Below, in pieces: positions 1 to 10,657 of a stretch of DNA of 64,000 nucleotides. The translations under genes and the position numbers were made by a program. The notes beneath the pieces are model-generated. The model worked only from the letters and a program-made list of their open reading frames with translations. It was not told the DNA's origin and did no database searches. Numbering within the stretch: position 1 is the first letter of the stretch; the number at the start of each line of letters is the position of its first letter. Source of the DNA: an uncultured Bacteroidales bacterium (GTDB lineage: Bacteria; Bacteroidota; Bacteroidia; Bacteroidales; Bacteroidaceae); the NCBI GenBank assembly GCA_902801485.1, contig CADCIP010000006.1:27662-91661 (forward strand), written 5' to 3'.

Positions 1-2122
<2,122 letters not shown>

Positions 2123-2135
2123 AACAAAACAGAGA

Positions 2136-2265
2136 CCCTCTCCCTACCCCTCCCCCTCTTTGGGGAGGGAACTGCTAAACAGGGTCATGGGCAGTTAATT
2201 TTTATATTTATTCCGATTTATTTCATTCAGGTTATTCTCCCCATACAGGGGGAGTTAGAGGGGGG
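2136..2265. repeat. Two GC-rich palindromic repeat copies between nifJ and the ATPase gene
   Basis: Positions 2136-2170 and 2236-2265 each hold a CTCCCC...GGGGAG palindrome followed or preceded by a C- or G-rich arm, in opposite orientation. The second copy begins directly after the stop codon of the ATPase gene. Similar copies occur at 5186, 42422, 42487, 45874, 46077 and 48839. No -7 promoter element was seen in this gap, so how nifJ is transcribed remains open. Confidence 0.6.
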
Positions 2266-3447
2266 TTAATACAGGAATCCGTAAACCCAGATAGGAATCT
2301 CCTGCTCAGCCCCTTCAGCAATGCCGGAAAGTGCATACAGCACATCGGTATTCTTACGCTTGGGGTGCTCCAGGCAAATGCGGAAGCGCTGCTTACCGTC
2401 AACAATAAACGTACTGCTACGGTCGCCGGCCTCCACCTTATGACGCCCCCAAAGAGCATTCTGGAAGAAAGTCTCCATAAGTGTCTCCTCCTCAATCTTA
2501 CCGGGAGACATCGCATACATCAAGTTCGTATTATGCAGATACAGGCCAGACGGCTTCTTGGGGAATTCATCACCATGACGATATATCATATTCAGCAATC
2601 GGGCATCGCTCAGATACTTGATATAGTTCATCACTGTAGCACGGCTTGTCTGCATATCGCTGGCCAACTGACTGACGTTGGGAGCACCGGTACCGCCTGT
2701 TGCCAACAGGTACAGCAACTTCTTAATCTTAGTAAGGTACTTCAGGTCAATCTGCTTAATGAGGAGAATATCTACCTCAATCATCATGTTCATGGTCTTA
2801 AGCAAATTCTCACTGAAATTACTGTTGTCCAAGAAGAAGGGATAATATCCGTGATGCAGGTAATTACGAAAATGCTCCAGAGGATCCACCTTTGCCAGAA
2901 CCTCCTGAGCGATGCGCTCATGGCGATTCTGAATCTCGCGGATGCTGTAAGACTTAAAATTCTCGCCCGTCATCATATTCAGGTACTCGCGGAAAGAGAA
3001 CCCCCTCAGGTTGTAGCTGTCCACGATGCCGTTCAGTTCAGGATTCTCCTCCTTTAGGCGCATAACACTACTACCAGTAAACACGACACGCAAGCGAGGA
3101 ATACGATTATAAATCAGTCGTAGCTCATGACTCCAATCCGGCTGCTTGAATACCTGGTCTATAAGCAAAACCTGTCCGCCTGCCTGCTGAAACTCCTGCG
3201 CGAACTGGAACAATGTCTTTCCCTGGAAATAGAAGTTGTTCATATTGATATACAAACACCTTTTATCCCGTGGTGTGAAATGCTCCTTCGCATACTGAAG
3301 CAGGAATGTTGTCTTTCCTACGCCCCGACTACCCTTAATTCCTATCAAACGTTGTTTCCAGTCAATTTCATCCATCAAAGCTCTCCTTACAGGAGCCTCT
3401 GTATGTTCTACAAGAAACTGATGAATCCGAAAGAATGTCTCTAACAT
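2266..3447 (-). CDS. AAA-type ATPase with DUF4143-like C-terminal domain
   Basis: A cytoplasmic P-loop ATPase of the COG1373 type. The Walker A motif GIKGSRGVGKTTFL is near residue 37, a Walker B-like QVLLIDQVF is near residue 95, and a sensor-like VVFTGSS is near residue 122. The C-terminal half has a winged-helix-like stretch (SQLASDMQTSRATVMNYIKYLSDARLL, read in pieces) and ends in the conserved EIPIWVYGF region. At 393 residues it has normal family length. Members are common in Bacteroidota and their substrate is unknown, so no specific function is assigned. A well-formed promoter lies just upstream (3473-3503). It is the first gene of a unit that may read into nifJ. Confidence 0.85.
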   Translation of the reverse strand: MLETFFRIHQFLVEHTEAPVRRALMDEIDWKQRLIGIKGSRGVGKTTFLLQYAKEHFTPRDKRCLYINMNNFYFQGKTLFQFAQEFQQAGGQVLLIDQVFKQPDWSHELRLIYNRIPRLRVVFTGSSVMRLKEENPELNGIVDSYNLRGFSFREYLNMMTGENFKSYSIREIQNRHERIAQEVLAKVDPLEHFRNYLHHGYYPFFLDNSNFSENLLKTMNMMIEVDILLIKQIDLKYLTKIKKLLYLLATGGTGAPNVSQLASDMQTSRATVMNYIKYLSDARLLNMIYRHGDEFPKKPSGLYLHNTNLMYAMSPGKIEEETLMETFFQNALWGRHKVEAGDRSSTFIVDGKQRFRICLEHPKRKNTDVLYALSGIAEGAEQEIPIWVYGFLY

Positions 3448-3472
3448 ACCCGAAATAGATTATTTTTCGGTG

Positions 3473-3503
3473 CAAAGATACTCTTTTTTTTGCAAATTGC
3501 AAA
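3473..3503 (-). promoter_or_regulatory. Bacteroidota-type promoter for the DUF4143 ATPase gene
   Basis: On the minus strand TTTG (3503-3500) is followed after 19 bases by TATCTTTG (3480-3473), matching the -33/-7 consensus TTTG-N19-22-TAnnTTTG. It sits 26 bases before the ATG at 3447. Confidence 0.75.
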
Positions 3504-3567
3504 CTCTACATAACAAAAAGTGCATTTTAGACCATTTTTTTATAATAATAAGGTTATAGGGGTGTGC

Positions 3568-3600
3568 ATACCAGTGCTGCTGTATGGCCTTAACTGGTAT
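3568..3600 (-). terminator. Inverted repeat overlapping the stop of the DUF3667 gene
   Basis: ATACCAGT (3568-3575) and ACTGGTAT (3593-3600) form a perfect 8-base stem with a 17-base loop that contains the stop codon at 3590-3592. There is no clear U-run, so a role as terminator is tentative. Confidence 0.35.
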
Positions 3601-4483
3601 AGAAGAGCGAGATAAGGAAAAAAACGGCGATAATGGCCGCGAGAATAAACACGAAAAAGACTATCATGGCGAGGAAGAAGTTCAGTAGGGTGCGCCAGTA
3701 ACTGTAGCCTGACAATTGCTTAATGGGAATGACAATCAGCATTAAGAAACAACCCTCGAGTACCATGCTCAAACAGAAGAATTCGGAGAGAATAGAATAA
3801 AATTCTACCATATTCATGGAATAAACCATCGCGACAAAGAACTCGGAGAACCGGATTCCAGGATAGGCAGGACTCTTGCGGAAGAACAGGTAGAGGGGTC
3901 CCGAAAATAACAGCAGGCCCAACATGCTTACCAAGCCTAAGTGCTTCATAGTCCAATCATATACCCTGTCTGACACATTATCTATCTTTGTCAATAATTC
4001 TTTTTTTTCTTCATCCTTATCCGAGGTTTCTTCTTGTTCTTTTGCGTGGCTATCACTCATACCTTCACTGAACTGTTCCTGAGCTACCTGTAGGCGATCT
4101 TCCATCCTGATGTTCACGCCTGTCTCCACAAGCAGAGAAAGGGCTATAAACAGGAAGAACATCTTGAATGGCGGATAATAGGCCATCTGCATACCTTGCA
4201 GGTAGTCGCGAATCATGTAACCAGGACGCAGGATGAGATCGCGTATGGTACGGAACATACCGCGATTGCCTAAACCCCATACATCGAGGAAAAGCAGAAA
4301 TGCATTTTTGAAGGAGTAACGGCCTATCTTGGACGACTGTCCACAACGGGGACAGAAATTACCCTGAAATTGGGTTCCACACGTTGCGCACTGGTGTGTC
4401 TCTTCAGACATGGGAGCAACCTGATACGGCTGTTGCTGCCATTTCTGGAACTGTCTGTATTTCTCCTTTATTATTTCTATCAT
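3590..4483 (-). CDS. DUF3667-family membrane protein with N-terminal zinc ribbon
   Basis: The protein begins MIEIIKEKYRQF and has a zinc-ribbon signature CATCG...FCPRCG near residues 33-50, then the family block SFKNAFLLFLDVWGLGNRG, then several transmembrane segments from about residue 100 onward. A charged, Glu/Lys-rich loop lies between two of them. DUF3667 proteins are Bacteroidota inner-membrane proteins of unknown function. I chose the ATG at 4483 because it leaves 13 bases after the upstream mtgA stop and fits the conserved N-terminus; an ATG at 4516 in the same frame would overlap mtgA. The gene probably forms an operon with mtgA. Confidence 0.8.
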   Translation of the reverse strand: MIEIIKEKYRQFQKWQQQPYQVAPMSEETHQCATCGTQFQGNFCPRCGQSSKIGRYSFKNAFLLFLDVWGLGNRGMFRTIRDLILRPGYMIRDYLQGMQMAYYPPFKMFFLFIALSLLVETGVNIRMEDRLQVAQEQFSEGMSDSHAKEQEETSDKDEEKKELLTKIDNVSDRVYDWTMKHLGLVSMLGLLLFSGPLYLFFRKSPAYPGIRFSEFFVAMVYSMNMVEFYSILSEFFCLSMVLEGCFLMLIVIPIKQLSGYSYWRTLLNFFLAMIVFFVFILAAIIAVFFLISLFYTS

Positions 4484-4496
4484 GGCTGTTAAGGTT

Positions 4497-5180
4497 TTAT
4501 TCTTTAGGGAATACATCGATATGACGCATCTGTTTCATAATGGCAGTCTGACGTTTTAACATATAAGCCGATGGGGTCTTACTGCTGAACTTCAGCGGAT
4601 TAGGCAATGTTGCAGCAATAAGGGCACAGTTGGCACGGGTTAGCTCGGAAGAGGAACGTCCGAAGTGTTGCTGCGCCACTGCTTCGGCTCCGTAAATACC
4701 ATCTCCCATCTCGATGGAATTGAGGTAAACCTCCATTATCCTATGCTTGCTCCAAATAAGCTCAATGAGGCACGTGAAATAAACTTCCAACCCTTTACGT
4801 ACCCAACTGTGGGCAGGCCAAAGGAAAACGTTCTTGGCCGTCTGTTGGGAAATGGTGCTGCCGCCTCTGTGTCGCTTGCCCGCCCGACTCTCTTCGATAG
4901 CTGCATCGATGGCTTTGAAATCGAAACCGTGATGTTTCAGATACAACTGGTCTTCGCTGGCCATAACTGCAACGGGCATGTATATAGACATCTCGTCAAG
5001 TGGCACCCAATGATGGCGAAGCCTTATCTTCTCACCATGCGCTACCTGCTGACAGCAACGGATTACCATCAGGGGGGTAACATAAATAGGTACCCAACGA
5101 TAGGCTACAACAGCAAGGATTGTGCTTCCGAAGAACAGAAGCACAATCCATTGCATTATTTTCTGAATTTTCTTGAGCAT
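4497..5180 (-). CDS. mtgA: Monofunctional peptidoglycan glycosyltransferase
   Basis: This GT51 enzyme polymerises lipid II into glycan strands at the periplasmic face of the inner membrane. It has one N-terminal membrane anchor (about residues 10-30). The GT51 motifs follow in order: ASEDQLYLKHHGFD with the catalytic Glu near residue 76, GGSTISQQTAKN near 106, RKGLEVYFTCLIEL, and KHRIMEVYLNSIEMGDGIYG (second conserved Glu), then AAQHF-like QQHFGRSSSELT. There is no transpeptidase domain; 227 residues is typical of MtgA. It is followed closely by the DUF3667 gene on the same strand. Confidence 0.93.
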   Translation of the reverse strand: MLKKIQKIMQWIVLLFFGSTILAVVAYRWVPIYVTPLMVIRCCQQVAHGEKIRLRHHWVPLDEMSIYMPVAVMASEDQLYLKHHGFDFKAIDAAIEESRAGKRHRGGSTISQQTAKNVFLWPAHSWVRKGLEVYFTCLIELIWSKHRIMEVYLNSIEMGDGIYGAEAVAQQHFGRSSSELTRANCALIAATLPNPLKFSSKTPSAYMLKRQTAIMKQMRHIDVFPKE

Positions 5181-5185
5181 AAGAG

Positions 5186-5214
5186 TTCTCCCCTTAGAGG
5201 AGGGAGTTGGAGGT
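5186..5214. repeat. GC-rich palindromic repeat copy
   Basis: TTCTCCCCTTAGAGGAGGGAG followed by TTGGAGG, just upstream of mtgA. It has the same layout as the copies at 2236 and 42487: a CTCCCC/GGGGAG-like hairpin plus a G-rich arm. Confidence 0.5.
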
Positions 5215-5219
5215 AGCTT

Positions 5220-5945
5220 TTACTGCAGCGTTCCTTCGTTAGCAGCCTTTACCATTGCGTCGCTGGCATACAGATAAACCTCTACACGGCGGCTGGCATT
5301 TCTGTCCTCCTTGCCGTTGGCATCGTAAACAAGATACTGAGGATCCTCGCCATAGCCAGTAGCACTCTTAATCTGAGAAGCGCTTACACCACAACTATTT
5401 GTCAAGAAACCGCGAACTGAGTTCGCACGACTCTGGCTCAATGTCAGGTTGGTTTCGTCTGAACCGTCGCTGCTGGCAAAACCATAGATGGCTACATCAC
5501 AGTCGGTATAGACATTCAGCACATTGTTGGCAAACTGGCGAAGAGAGTTTTGTGCCTTAGCCTGCAAATCGCTTTTACCTACCTTAAAGAGGATGCCATT
5601 GTCGAAGGTTACCTTAACGGCTTCCAGACCATTCTTGTCGGTAACAGTAGAAACCTCGGCATTATCTACTGCCTCAGCAGCAGCCTTAGCCTTATCCATC
5701 TTCTTACCAATCAGGATACCTGCTGTGGTACCTCCGGCCACACCAACACCGGCACCAATGGCAGCACCCAACTTGGCACCACTTGAGCCACCGGCTAACG
5801 CACCGATAGCAGCACCCAGGCCTGCGCCTAAAGCACCACCGCCAGCACCACCGATAAGTCCACCCTTTGTGGTGTTATTCATGTTACATCCGGAAACCAA
5901 AAGAGCTACAGAGAGAACCCCAATAAATCCTTTCATACCTTTCAT
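5220..5945 (-). CDS. OmpA-family outer-membrane lipoprotein with glycine-zipper region
   Basis: A predicted lipoprotein: signal peptide with lipobox LLVSGC at about residues 15-20, so Cys20 would be lipidated. Residues 27-85 form a Gly/Ala-rich glycine-zipper stretch with GxxxG spacing (GGGALGAGLGAAIGALAGG). The C-terminal part from about residue 110 is an OmpA/MotB peptidoglycan-binding domain with the motifs DCDVAIYGFASSDGSDETN and LSQSRANSVRGFL and an RRVEVYL ending. It likely tethers the outer membrane to peptidoglycan, alongside mtgA next door. An in-frame Met at residue 4 is an alternative start. Its promoter faces that of proS across the intergenic gap. Confidence 0.88.
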   Translation of the reverse strand: MKGMKGFIGVLSVALLVSGCNMNNTTKGGLIGGAGGGALGAGLGAAIGALAGGSSGAKLGAAIGAGVGVAGGTTAGILIGKKMDKAKAAAEAVDNAEVSTVTDKNGLEAVKVTFDNGILFKVGKSDLQAKAQNSLRQFANNVLNVYTDCDVAIYGFASSDGSDETNLTLSQSRANSVRGFLTNSCGVSASQIKSATGYGEDPQYLVYDANGKEDRNASRRVEVYLYASDAMVKAANEGTLQ

Positions 5946-5995
5946 ATAATTCTTTATTTTAATAGTTAAACATTTTCATTGTTAAAATCTCGCCG

Positions 5996-6029
5996 CAAAG
6001 TTACACATTTTTGAAAAGAAGCATACAAA
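5996..6029 (-). promoter_or_regulatory. Promoter for the OmpA-like lipoprotein gene
   Basis: Minus strand: TTTG (6029-6026), 22 bases, TAACTTTG (6003-5996). The ATG at 5945 lies about 50 bases downstream, leaving a short A/T-rich leader. Confidence 0.6.
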
Positions 6030-6045
6030 ATCCACGTTTTTTTAG

Positions 6046-6053
6046 TATTTTTG
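6046..6053 (+). promoter_or_regulatory. -7 element for proS
   Basis: TATTTTTG fits TAnnTTTG and lies 67 bases before the proS ATG. I found no -33 TTTG at the right distance, so only the -7 half is supported. Confidence 0.45.
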
Positions 6054-6119
6054 CAGCGGTTTTAACATAAAGGAAGGGCAAAAACCCATATTTCAGATAA
6101 ATAAAAAAGGAGAAATATA

Positions 6120-7598
6120 ATGGCAAAAGAATTGGAATTCCTCACAAAACGCAGTGAGGACTATAGCAAATGGTATAACGAATTGGTGGTAAAAGCCGAC
6201 TTGGCAGAACAGTCTGATGTACGTGGATGTATGGTCATCAAGCCATACGGCTATGCCATCTGGGAAAAGATGCAGCGTGTGCTGGACGACATGTTCAAGG
6301 AGACGGGTGTACAGAATGCTTATTTCCCCTTGCTTATTCCCAAAAGTTTCCTCTCGAAAGAGGCTGAGCATGTTGAGGGATTCGCCAAGGAGTGTGCCGT
6401 GGTAACCCACTACCGTTTGAAGACAAACGAGACACACGATGGAGTGGTAGTTGATCCTGCTGCCCGTCTGGAAGAGGAACTTATCATCCGTCCCACCTCG
6501 GAAACTATTATATGGAATACTTTCAAGAATTGGATTCAGAGCTATCGCGATCTGCCTCTGCTGGTGAACCAGTGGTGTAACGTGATGCGTTGGGAAATGC
6601 GTACCCGTCTGTTCTTGCGTACCAGCGAATTCTTATGGCAGGAGGGACATACGGCTCATGCTACCCGCGAGGAAGCAGAAGCACGTGCCCAGCAGATGCT
6701 GAAGGTGTATGCCGACTTTGCCGAGAACTATATGGCGGTACCCGTTGTGCAGGGTGTTAAGAGCGAGACAGAACGTTTCGCCGGTGCCCTCGACACATAT
6801 ACCATCGAGGCTATGATGCAGGACGGAAAGGCACTGCAGAGCGGAACAAGCCACTTCCTGGGCCAGAACTTCGGAAAGGCTTTCGATGTTCAGTTCCTGA
6901 ACAAGGACAACAAGCCCGAATATGCATGGGCAACAAGCTGGGGTGTCAGTACCCGTCTGATGGGTGCCCTCATCATGACACACTCCGACGATAACGGACT
7001 GGTACTTCCTCCAGCGTTGGCTCCTACCCAGGTTGTCATTATTCCTATTGGCAAGCCTGCACAGATGGAGCAGTTGGATGCCAAGGCTGCTGAGATTGTC
7101 AAGAATCTGAAGGCTATGGGCATCAGCGTTAAGTACGACAATGCCGACAACAAGCGTCCTGGCTTTAAGTTTGCCGACTATGAGCTGAAGGGCGTTCCCG
7201 TTCGTCTGGTACTGGGTGCTCGCGATTTGGAACAGGGCCTTGTAGAGATTATGCGTCGTGATACCTTAGAGAAGGAGAATGTTAGCATCGAAGGCATTGA
7301 GCAGTATATCAAAAACCTGCTTGACGAGATTCAGCAGAATATCTTCCAGAAGGCAAAGACTTTCCGTGATGCTCACATCTACGAGTGCGAGAACTACGAG
7401 GAGTTCAAGGAGCGTGTAAAGGATGGCGGCTTTTTCCTCTGTCACTGGGACGGCACAGCCGAGACAGAGGCTCAGATTAAGGAAGAGACACAGGCTACCA
7501 TACGTTGCGTGCCCTTCGGTGTAGAGCAGACTCCCGGCACGGATATGGTAAGCGGCAAACCTGCTAAGGCTCGCGTACTGATAGCAAGAAGCTACTAA
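6120..7598 (+). CDS. proS: Prolyl-tRNA synthetase, short (archaeal/eukaryotic-like) form
   Basis: Cytoplasmic class II aminoacyl-tRNA synthetase that charges tRNA-Pro. Motif 1 is around residues 58-90 ([22 protein letters not shown]). The TSE motif (RPTSETIIW) is near residue 125 and motif 2 ([24 protein letters not shown], read in pieces) near 160. Motif 3 ([26 protein letters not shown]) is near 280, followed by the anticodon-binding domain and a C-terminal zinc-binding-like region. The 492-residue length and lack of the YbaK-type editing insertion mark the archaeal/eukaryotic-like subtype known in Bacteroidota. The next gene starts 4 bases after the stop, so the two are almost certainly co-transcribed. 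Confidence 0.96.
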   Translation: MAKELEFLTKRSEDYSKWYNELVVKADLAEQSDVRGCMVIKPYGYAIWEKMQRVLDDMFKETGVQNAYFPLLIPKSFLSKEAEHVEGFAKECAVVTHYRLKTNETHDGVVVDPAARLEEELIIRPTSETIIWNTFKNWIQSYRDLPLLVNQWCNVMRWEMRTRLFLRTSEFLWQEGHTAHATREEAEARAQQMLKVYADFAENYMAVPVVQGVKSETERFAGALDTYTIEAMMQDGKALQSGTSHFLGQNFGKAFDVQFLNKDNKPEYAWATSWGVSTRLMGALIMTHSDDNGLVLPPALAPTQVVIIPIGKPAQMEQLDAKAAEIVKNLKAMGISVKYDNADNKRPGFKFADYELKGVPVRLVLGARDLEQGLVEIMRRDTLEKENVSIEGIEQYIKNLLDEIQQNIFQKAKTFRDAHIYECENYEEFKERVKDGGFFLCHWDGTAETEAQIKEETQATIRCVPFGVEQTPGTDMVSGKPAKARVLIARSY

Positions 7599-7602
7599 GC
7601 AC

Positions 7603-8853
7603 ATGAGACCGGGAATCTGGATAAGCACGCTCTTTGCAGCCGAGGAGATTCCGTCTGCCATCGTTACCTTTGTGGCTTTACTGATGTTCCTGCAGATAGG
7701 AGCATCCATAACCCTTTCTACTGCATTAGCCGCCCTACTTTTCCTGCCCTGCATACTCAAGTCCTTCCTTAGGACATGGGTGCGCAGGGCCGGTCATTTT
7801 AGGGAGATACTGCTTCTTACGGAAGGATTGCTCTGCATCACGCTTTTTGCCCTTGCCGGTGCCTTTACGCAAGGGATATGGTATGTTTTCTGTGCGCTTA
7901 TGCTTACCAGCTTCCTGGTGGCCTGGCACGAGTTGGCTGCCCGTATGTACTACGAGCGTATGCTCTATCCGCGTCAGCAGAAATACTATACCAATCTGAA
8001 GATAGCCTCGGCCCAACTGGCAGTAATCCTCACCTACGGGGTACTGATTATCCTGGTAGGCAATCTGGAGGTTTTCTTCCGCCAGATCAGGCACTCGTGG
8101 TCAATGGGTTGCTACATGACGGCTGGTGCTTTTATGTTCTTTACCGTGATGCACATACTTATCCTTCGCACACCGCAAATAGGCAACCAGAGACAAAAGC
8201 ATAGCATGGGGGCTTCGGTAATGGCCGAAGTACATGTGATAGAACGCATAAGGGAACAGCCTAACTGGTGGAAATATGTTCTTTGTCTTTTCCTGATGAT
8301 GATACCTCAGAGCCTGATGTTTTTTTCGCGCGTACATTATTTATTTGATAAGGTAGCTAACGGAGGACTTGGATGCACCCTTCAGGAGATAGGATTTGCA
8401 CAGGGAACCGTAGGTGTGATTGCTTTTACATTGGGACTAACTATCGGTCGGAGCCTGATGCGCTGGATTCCTGTTCAGAAACTCTTTTGGCCACTGACCT
8501 TCATTTTAGGTCTTTCGCCTGCCGTCTATTTTTTCATGACCATTGATGCGCCCAACAATTTAGTGGCACTTTGTGTTGCCACATTCCATTCGCAACTACT
8601 CTTCGGTCTGGGTTTCTGCATCTGTCGCGTTCCCATCAGTATGATTTCTGGCGAACGTTACCGCAACTGTGCCAACCTGCTCAGTGTTCCTCTGGTAGCA
8701 ACATGTATGCTCCTGCCTATGATAGCAAGCGGATTCCTTGTCGTATGGCTGGGCTATCACCAGTTCTTTCTGATAAACACCCTATCGGCTCCCATCTGCT
8801 GGTTACTCATTTTCAGTATCAGTAGAGGAATTTCACCGGCCAGTGGCCAGTGA
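7603..8853 (+). CDS. MFS-type membrane protein, divergent AmpG-like paralog
   Basis: About 12 hydrophobic segments over 416 residues. The first segment (GIWISTLFAAEEIPSAIV) aligns by eye with the start of the AmpG-type transporter at 32457 (ALWVPTLYFAEALPYMAV), as does the segment before the central loop. The characteristic THDIAADGFY of the latter is here WHELAARMYY, so conserved Asp residues are missing. This suggests a transporter that has lost or changed its substrate. It follows proS by 4 bases. A 10-base hairpin with one mismatch (8831-8855) spans its stop codon. The transported substrate cannot be told from the sequence. Confidence 0.75.
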   Translation: MRPGIWISTLFAAEEIPSAIVTFVALLMFLQIGASITLSTALAALLFLPCILKSFLRTWVRRAGHFREILLLTEGLLCITLFALAGAFTQGIWYVFCALMLTSFLVAWHELAARMYYERMLYPRQQKYYTNLKIASAQLAVILTYGVLIILVGNLEVFFRQIRHSWSMGCYMTAGAFMFFTVMHILILRTPQIGNQRQKHSMGASVMAEVHVIERIREQPNWWKYVLCLFLMMIPQSLMFFSRVHYLFDKVANGGLGCTLQEIGFAQGTVGVIAFTLGLTIGRSLMRWIPVQKLFWPLTFILGLSPAVYFFMTIDAPNNLVALCVATFHSQLLFGLGFCICRVPISMISGERYRNCANLLSVPLVATCMLLPMIASGFLVVWLGYHQFFLINTLSAPICWLLIFSISRGISPASGQ

Positions 8854-8968
8854 AAAACCTTATGTGAGTCTCGCAAATGCTATTTTCAAAAAAAATTTTT
8901 TCAGTTGATTTTATTATATTTTCTTGCAGGTCTCATTTCAGAATGTTATATTATGTGCATGCGAGACT

Positions 8969-9010
8969 TCAGCCATCATCCCTCAGACATCAGCCCTCTT
9001 CCATCATACA
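8969..9010. repeat. Degenerate heptamer tandem array (6 units)
   Basis: Consecutive 7-base units TCAGCCA, TCATCCC, TCAGACA, TCAGCCC, TCTTCCA and TCATACA, all keeping TC at positions 1-2. Confidence 0.7.
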
Positions 9011-9099
9011 TCTTTAGGCTGTTTTTAGCGAAGCGAGGTTTTTTTTGACTTCGTCGAAAATACTTTCGCTCGGGAATAAAAAGAAAAGTAAACATTTCT

Positions 9100-9130
9100 T
9101 TTGTATTCCGCTCACTTAATCGTAACTTTG
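9100..9130 (+). promoter_or_regulatory. Promoter for the secreted HELGH protein, overlapped by a hairpin
   Basis: TTTG (9100-9103), 19 bases, TAACTTTG (9123-9130), 16 bases before the ATG at 9147. An inverted repeat GGAATA(C)AAAAGAAA spans 9073-9109 with one bulged base, and its right arm contains the -33 TTTG. This could be an operator or attenuating structure. Confidence 0.75.
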
Positions 9131-9146
9131 CCAACAAAAAAGCATT

Positions 9147-10418
9147 ATGAAGCATATTCTCTTACTATCCCTGTTAATTGCCGCAAGCATATTGTGTTCA
9201 CTGGCTCAGCAAACACAAACCGCTACAGGTTACACGCTCCCGAAAGGAAAGAAGATATACATCCCCTTAGAGTTACGCAACAATGATTTTACAGATAAAG
9301 AATCGCAATGGAGCTACTACCGAATGGCCTGCACGCCCAATCTTGTATGTTTCTGGGAGAAGGGATTTGGCGATGACTTGAGCAAAGCGCCCGACCTGGA
9401 AGGACACCGCATGACGGTTGACCTGGACAACCTTCTGTCCAGATTGGAATACTTCTATTACGTCTATCGCGACATGATGGGTTTTCTGCTTCCAGACAGT
9501 AAAGCCGAGGAATACAGGATGATGGTAATGCTGAAATACTCGCTGGAAGGCACTGCATACGGCGGAGCCTATGACAATCAGATAGGAACTCTCTGGATTA
9601 CTCCTGTACGTGTTCAGGACAAGACGCTTAACTGTATAGCACACGAGTTAGGTCATTCTTTCCAATCCCAGATATCCTGCGACGGCAGAGGCGGTTATGG
9701 CGGCAGTATCTACGAGACAAGTGCGCAGTGGATGCTCTGGCAGGTAAACCCCAGATGGACAACAGACGAGCACTACCATTGGGAGGACTACAAGAAGGAT
9801 ATTCACCTAAGCCTCTTTCATCCTAAAAACATGTATCATGCACCTTACGTTTTGGAATACTGGAGTTTCCTGCATGGCATCACTTGTATTGCCGATATGT
9901 TTCGTGGTGTAAGGAGAGAAGAGAATTTTCCACAGGCATATATGCGAATGTATAATGTGGACCTTAAGAAAATGGGTGACGAACTACTGGATTGCTATAG
10001 TCGTCTTATCACATTCGACTTCCCTGACAAACGCAAGGAAAGTGAACGCTATTCCTGCGAATTGCTAAGCCAGATGACAGATACCCTTGGCGGTTGGAAG
10101 AAACCCGTGAAAGTGCCCGAGACATACGGGTTTAACGTTGTCGAAATTACACTGCCAGAAGTGGGCAAGCGTGTAAAAATGCAATTCCAGGGTCTTTCCA
10201 AGGATGACAATATAGGTTATCGCTACGGTCTTGTTGCCATAGACAATTTCAACAACCCAACCTATCTGGGCACCAACTCCGAGTTGAAGAAGACGCTATC
10301 CTATACCAATCCAGGTAACATAAAGAAGCTGTTTCTTGTAGTAGTAGGATGTCCCACCAAGACGTATGAGGGGAACAGTAAAGAATCTGTCCTTTATCCC
10401 TACATGATAAGGTTCTAG
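9147..10418 (+). CDS. Secreted putative zinc metalloprotein, DUF6055-like
   Basis: The N-terminus is a Sec signal peptide (MKHILLLSLLIAASILCSLAQ), so the protein is exported. The zinc-binding helix CIAHELGHSFQ places H166-E167-xx-H170 as the metal/catalytic site. Downstream the sequence GGSIYETSAQWMLW gives a Glu that could be the third ligand, as in gluzincins. The C-terminal third (after about residue 320) looks like a beta-rich domain. The arrangement resembles Bacteroidota DUF6055 proteins; the substrate is unknown. Its promoter is at 9100-9130 and it is monocistronic by spacing. Confidence 0.75.
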   Translation: MKHILLLSLLIAASILCSLAQQTQTATGYTLPKGKKIYIPLELRNNDFTDKESQWSYYRMACTPNLVCFWEKGFGDDLSKAPDLEGHRMTVDLDNLLSRLEYFYYVYRDMMGFLLPDSKAEEYRMMVMLKYSLEGTAYGGAYDNQIGTLWITPVRVQDKTLNCIAHELGHSFQSQISCDGRGGYGGSIYETSAQWMLWQVNPRWTTDEHYHWEDYKKDIHLSLFHPKNMYHAPYVLEYWSFLHGITCIADMFRGVRREENFPQAYMRMYNVDLKKMGDELLDCYSRLITFDFPDKRKESERYSCELLSQMTDTLGGWKKPVKVPETYGFNVVEITLPEVGKRVKMQFQGLSKDDNIGYRYGLVAIDNFNNPTYLGTNSELKKTLSYTNPGNIKKLFLVVVGCPTKTYEGNSKESVLYPYMIRF

Positions 10419-10460
10419 TTCCTGAAAACATATTTATTATTATTGACTGAAGTTTCGGAA

Positions 10461-10535
10461 GTTAAAGGGGAAGTTAAAGGGGAAGTTAAAATGGGAGTTA
10501 AAAATGGGAGTTAAAAAGGGAGTTAAAAAGGACGA
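10461..10535. repeat. Tandem GTTAAA-containing repeats, 12-13 base period
   Basis: Six units of the type GTTAAAGGGGAA, GTTAAAATGGGA and GTTAAAAAGGGA follow each other between the HELGH gene and pepP. The unit drifts in length by one base, unlike the strict 7-base arrays elsewhere in the window. Confidence 0.7.
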
Positions 10536-10657
10536 CAGTTATACACGTGCAGAACAAACGTCCAGCCAGTTTGCTGGCTTAAATTCCTGCGCGTAGCGCA
10601 TAACTCCCTGTTTAACTTCATCTTATAACTCCAGAAACTTAAATTATTGATGCTATC

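Larger units (their letters stand above)
8854..9146. other. Intergenic region with inverted repeats, heptamer array and promoter
   Basis: This 293-base gap contains no gene I can support. It holds AGTCTCGCA (8867-8875) with its inverse TGCGAGACT (8960-8968), then six degenerate 7-base units (8969-9010), a T-rich stretch, a hairpin (9073-9109) and the promoter for the next gene. Confidence 0.6.

Noticed and set aside
6001-6053. Full -33/-7 promoter for proS
   Set aside because: The nearest TTTG (6010-6013) is 32 bases from TATTTTTG, outside the normal 19-22 spacing; only the -7 element was kept.
8831-8855. Hairpin at the end of the proS-linked transporter gene as an intrinsic terminator
   Set aside because: The stem is decent (10 pairs, one mismatch) but is followed by AAAAACC, not a T-run, on the transcript strand; mentioned with the gene only.
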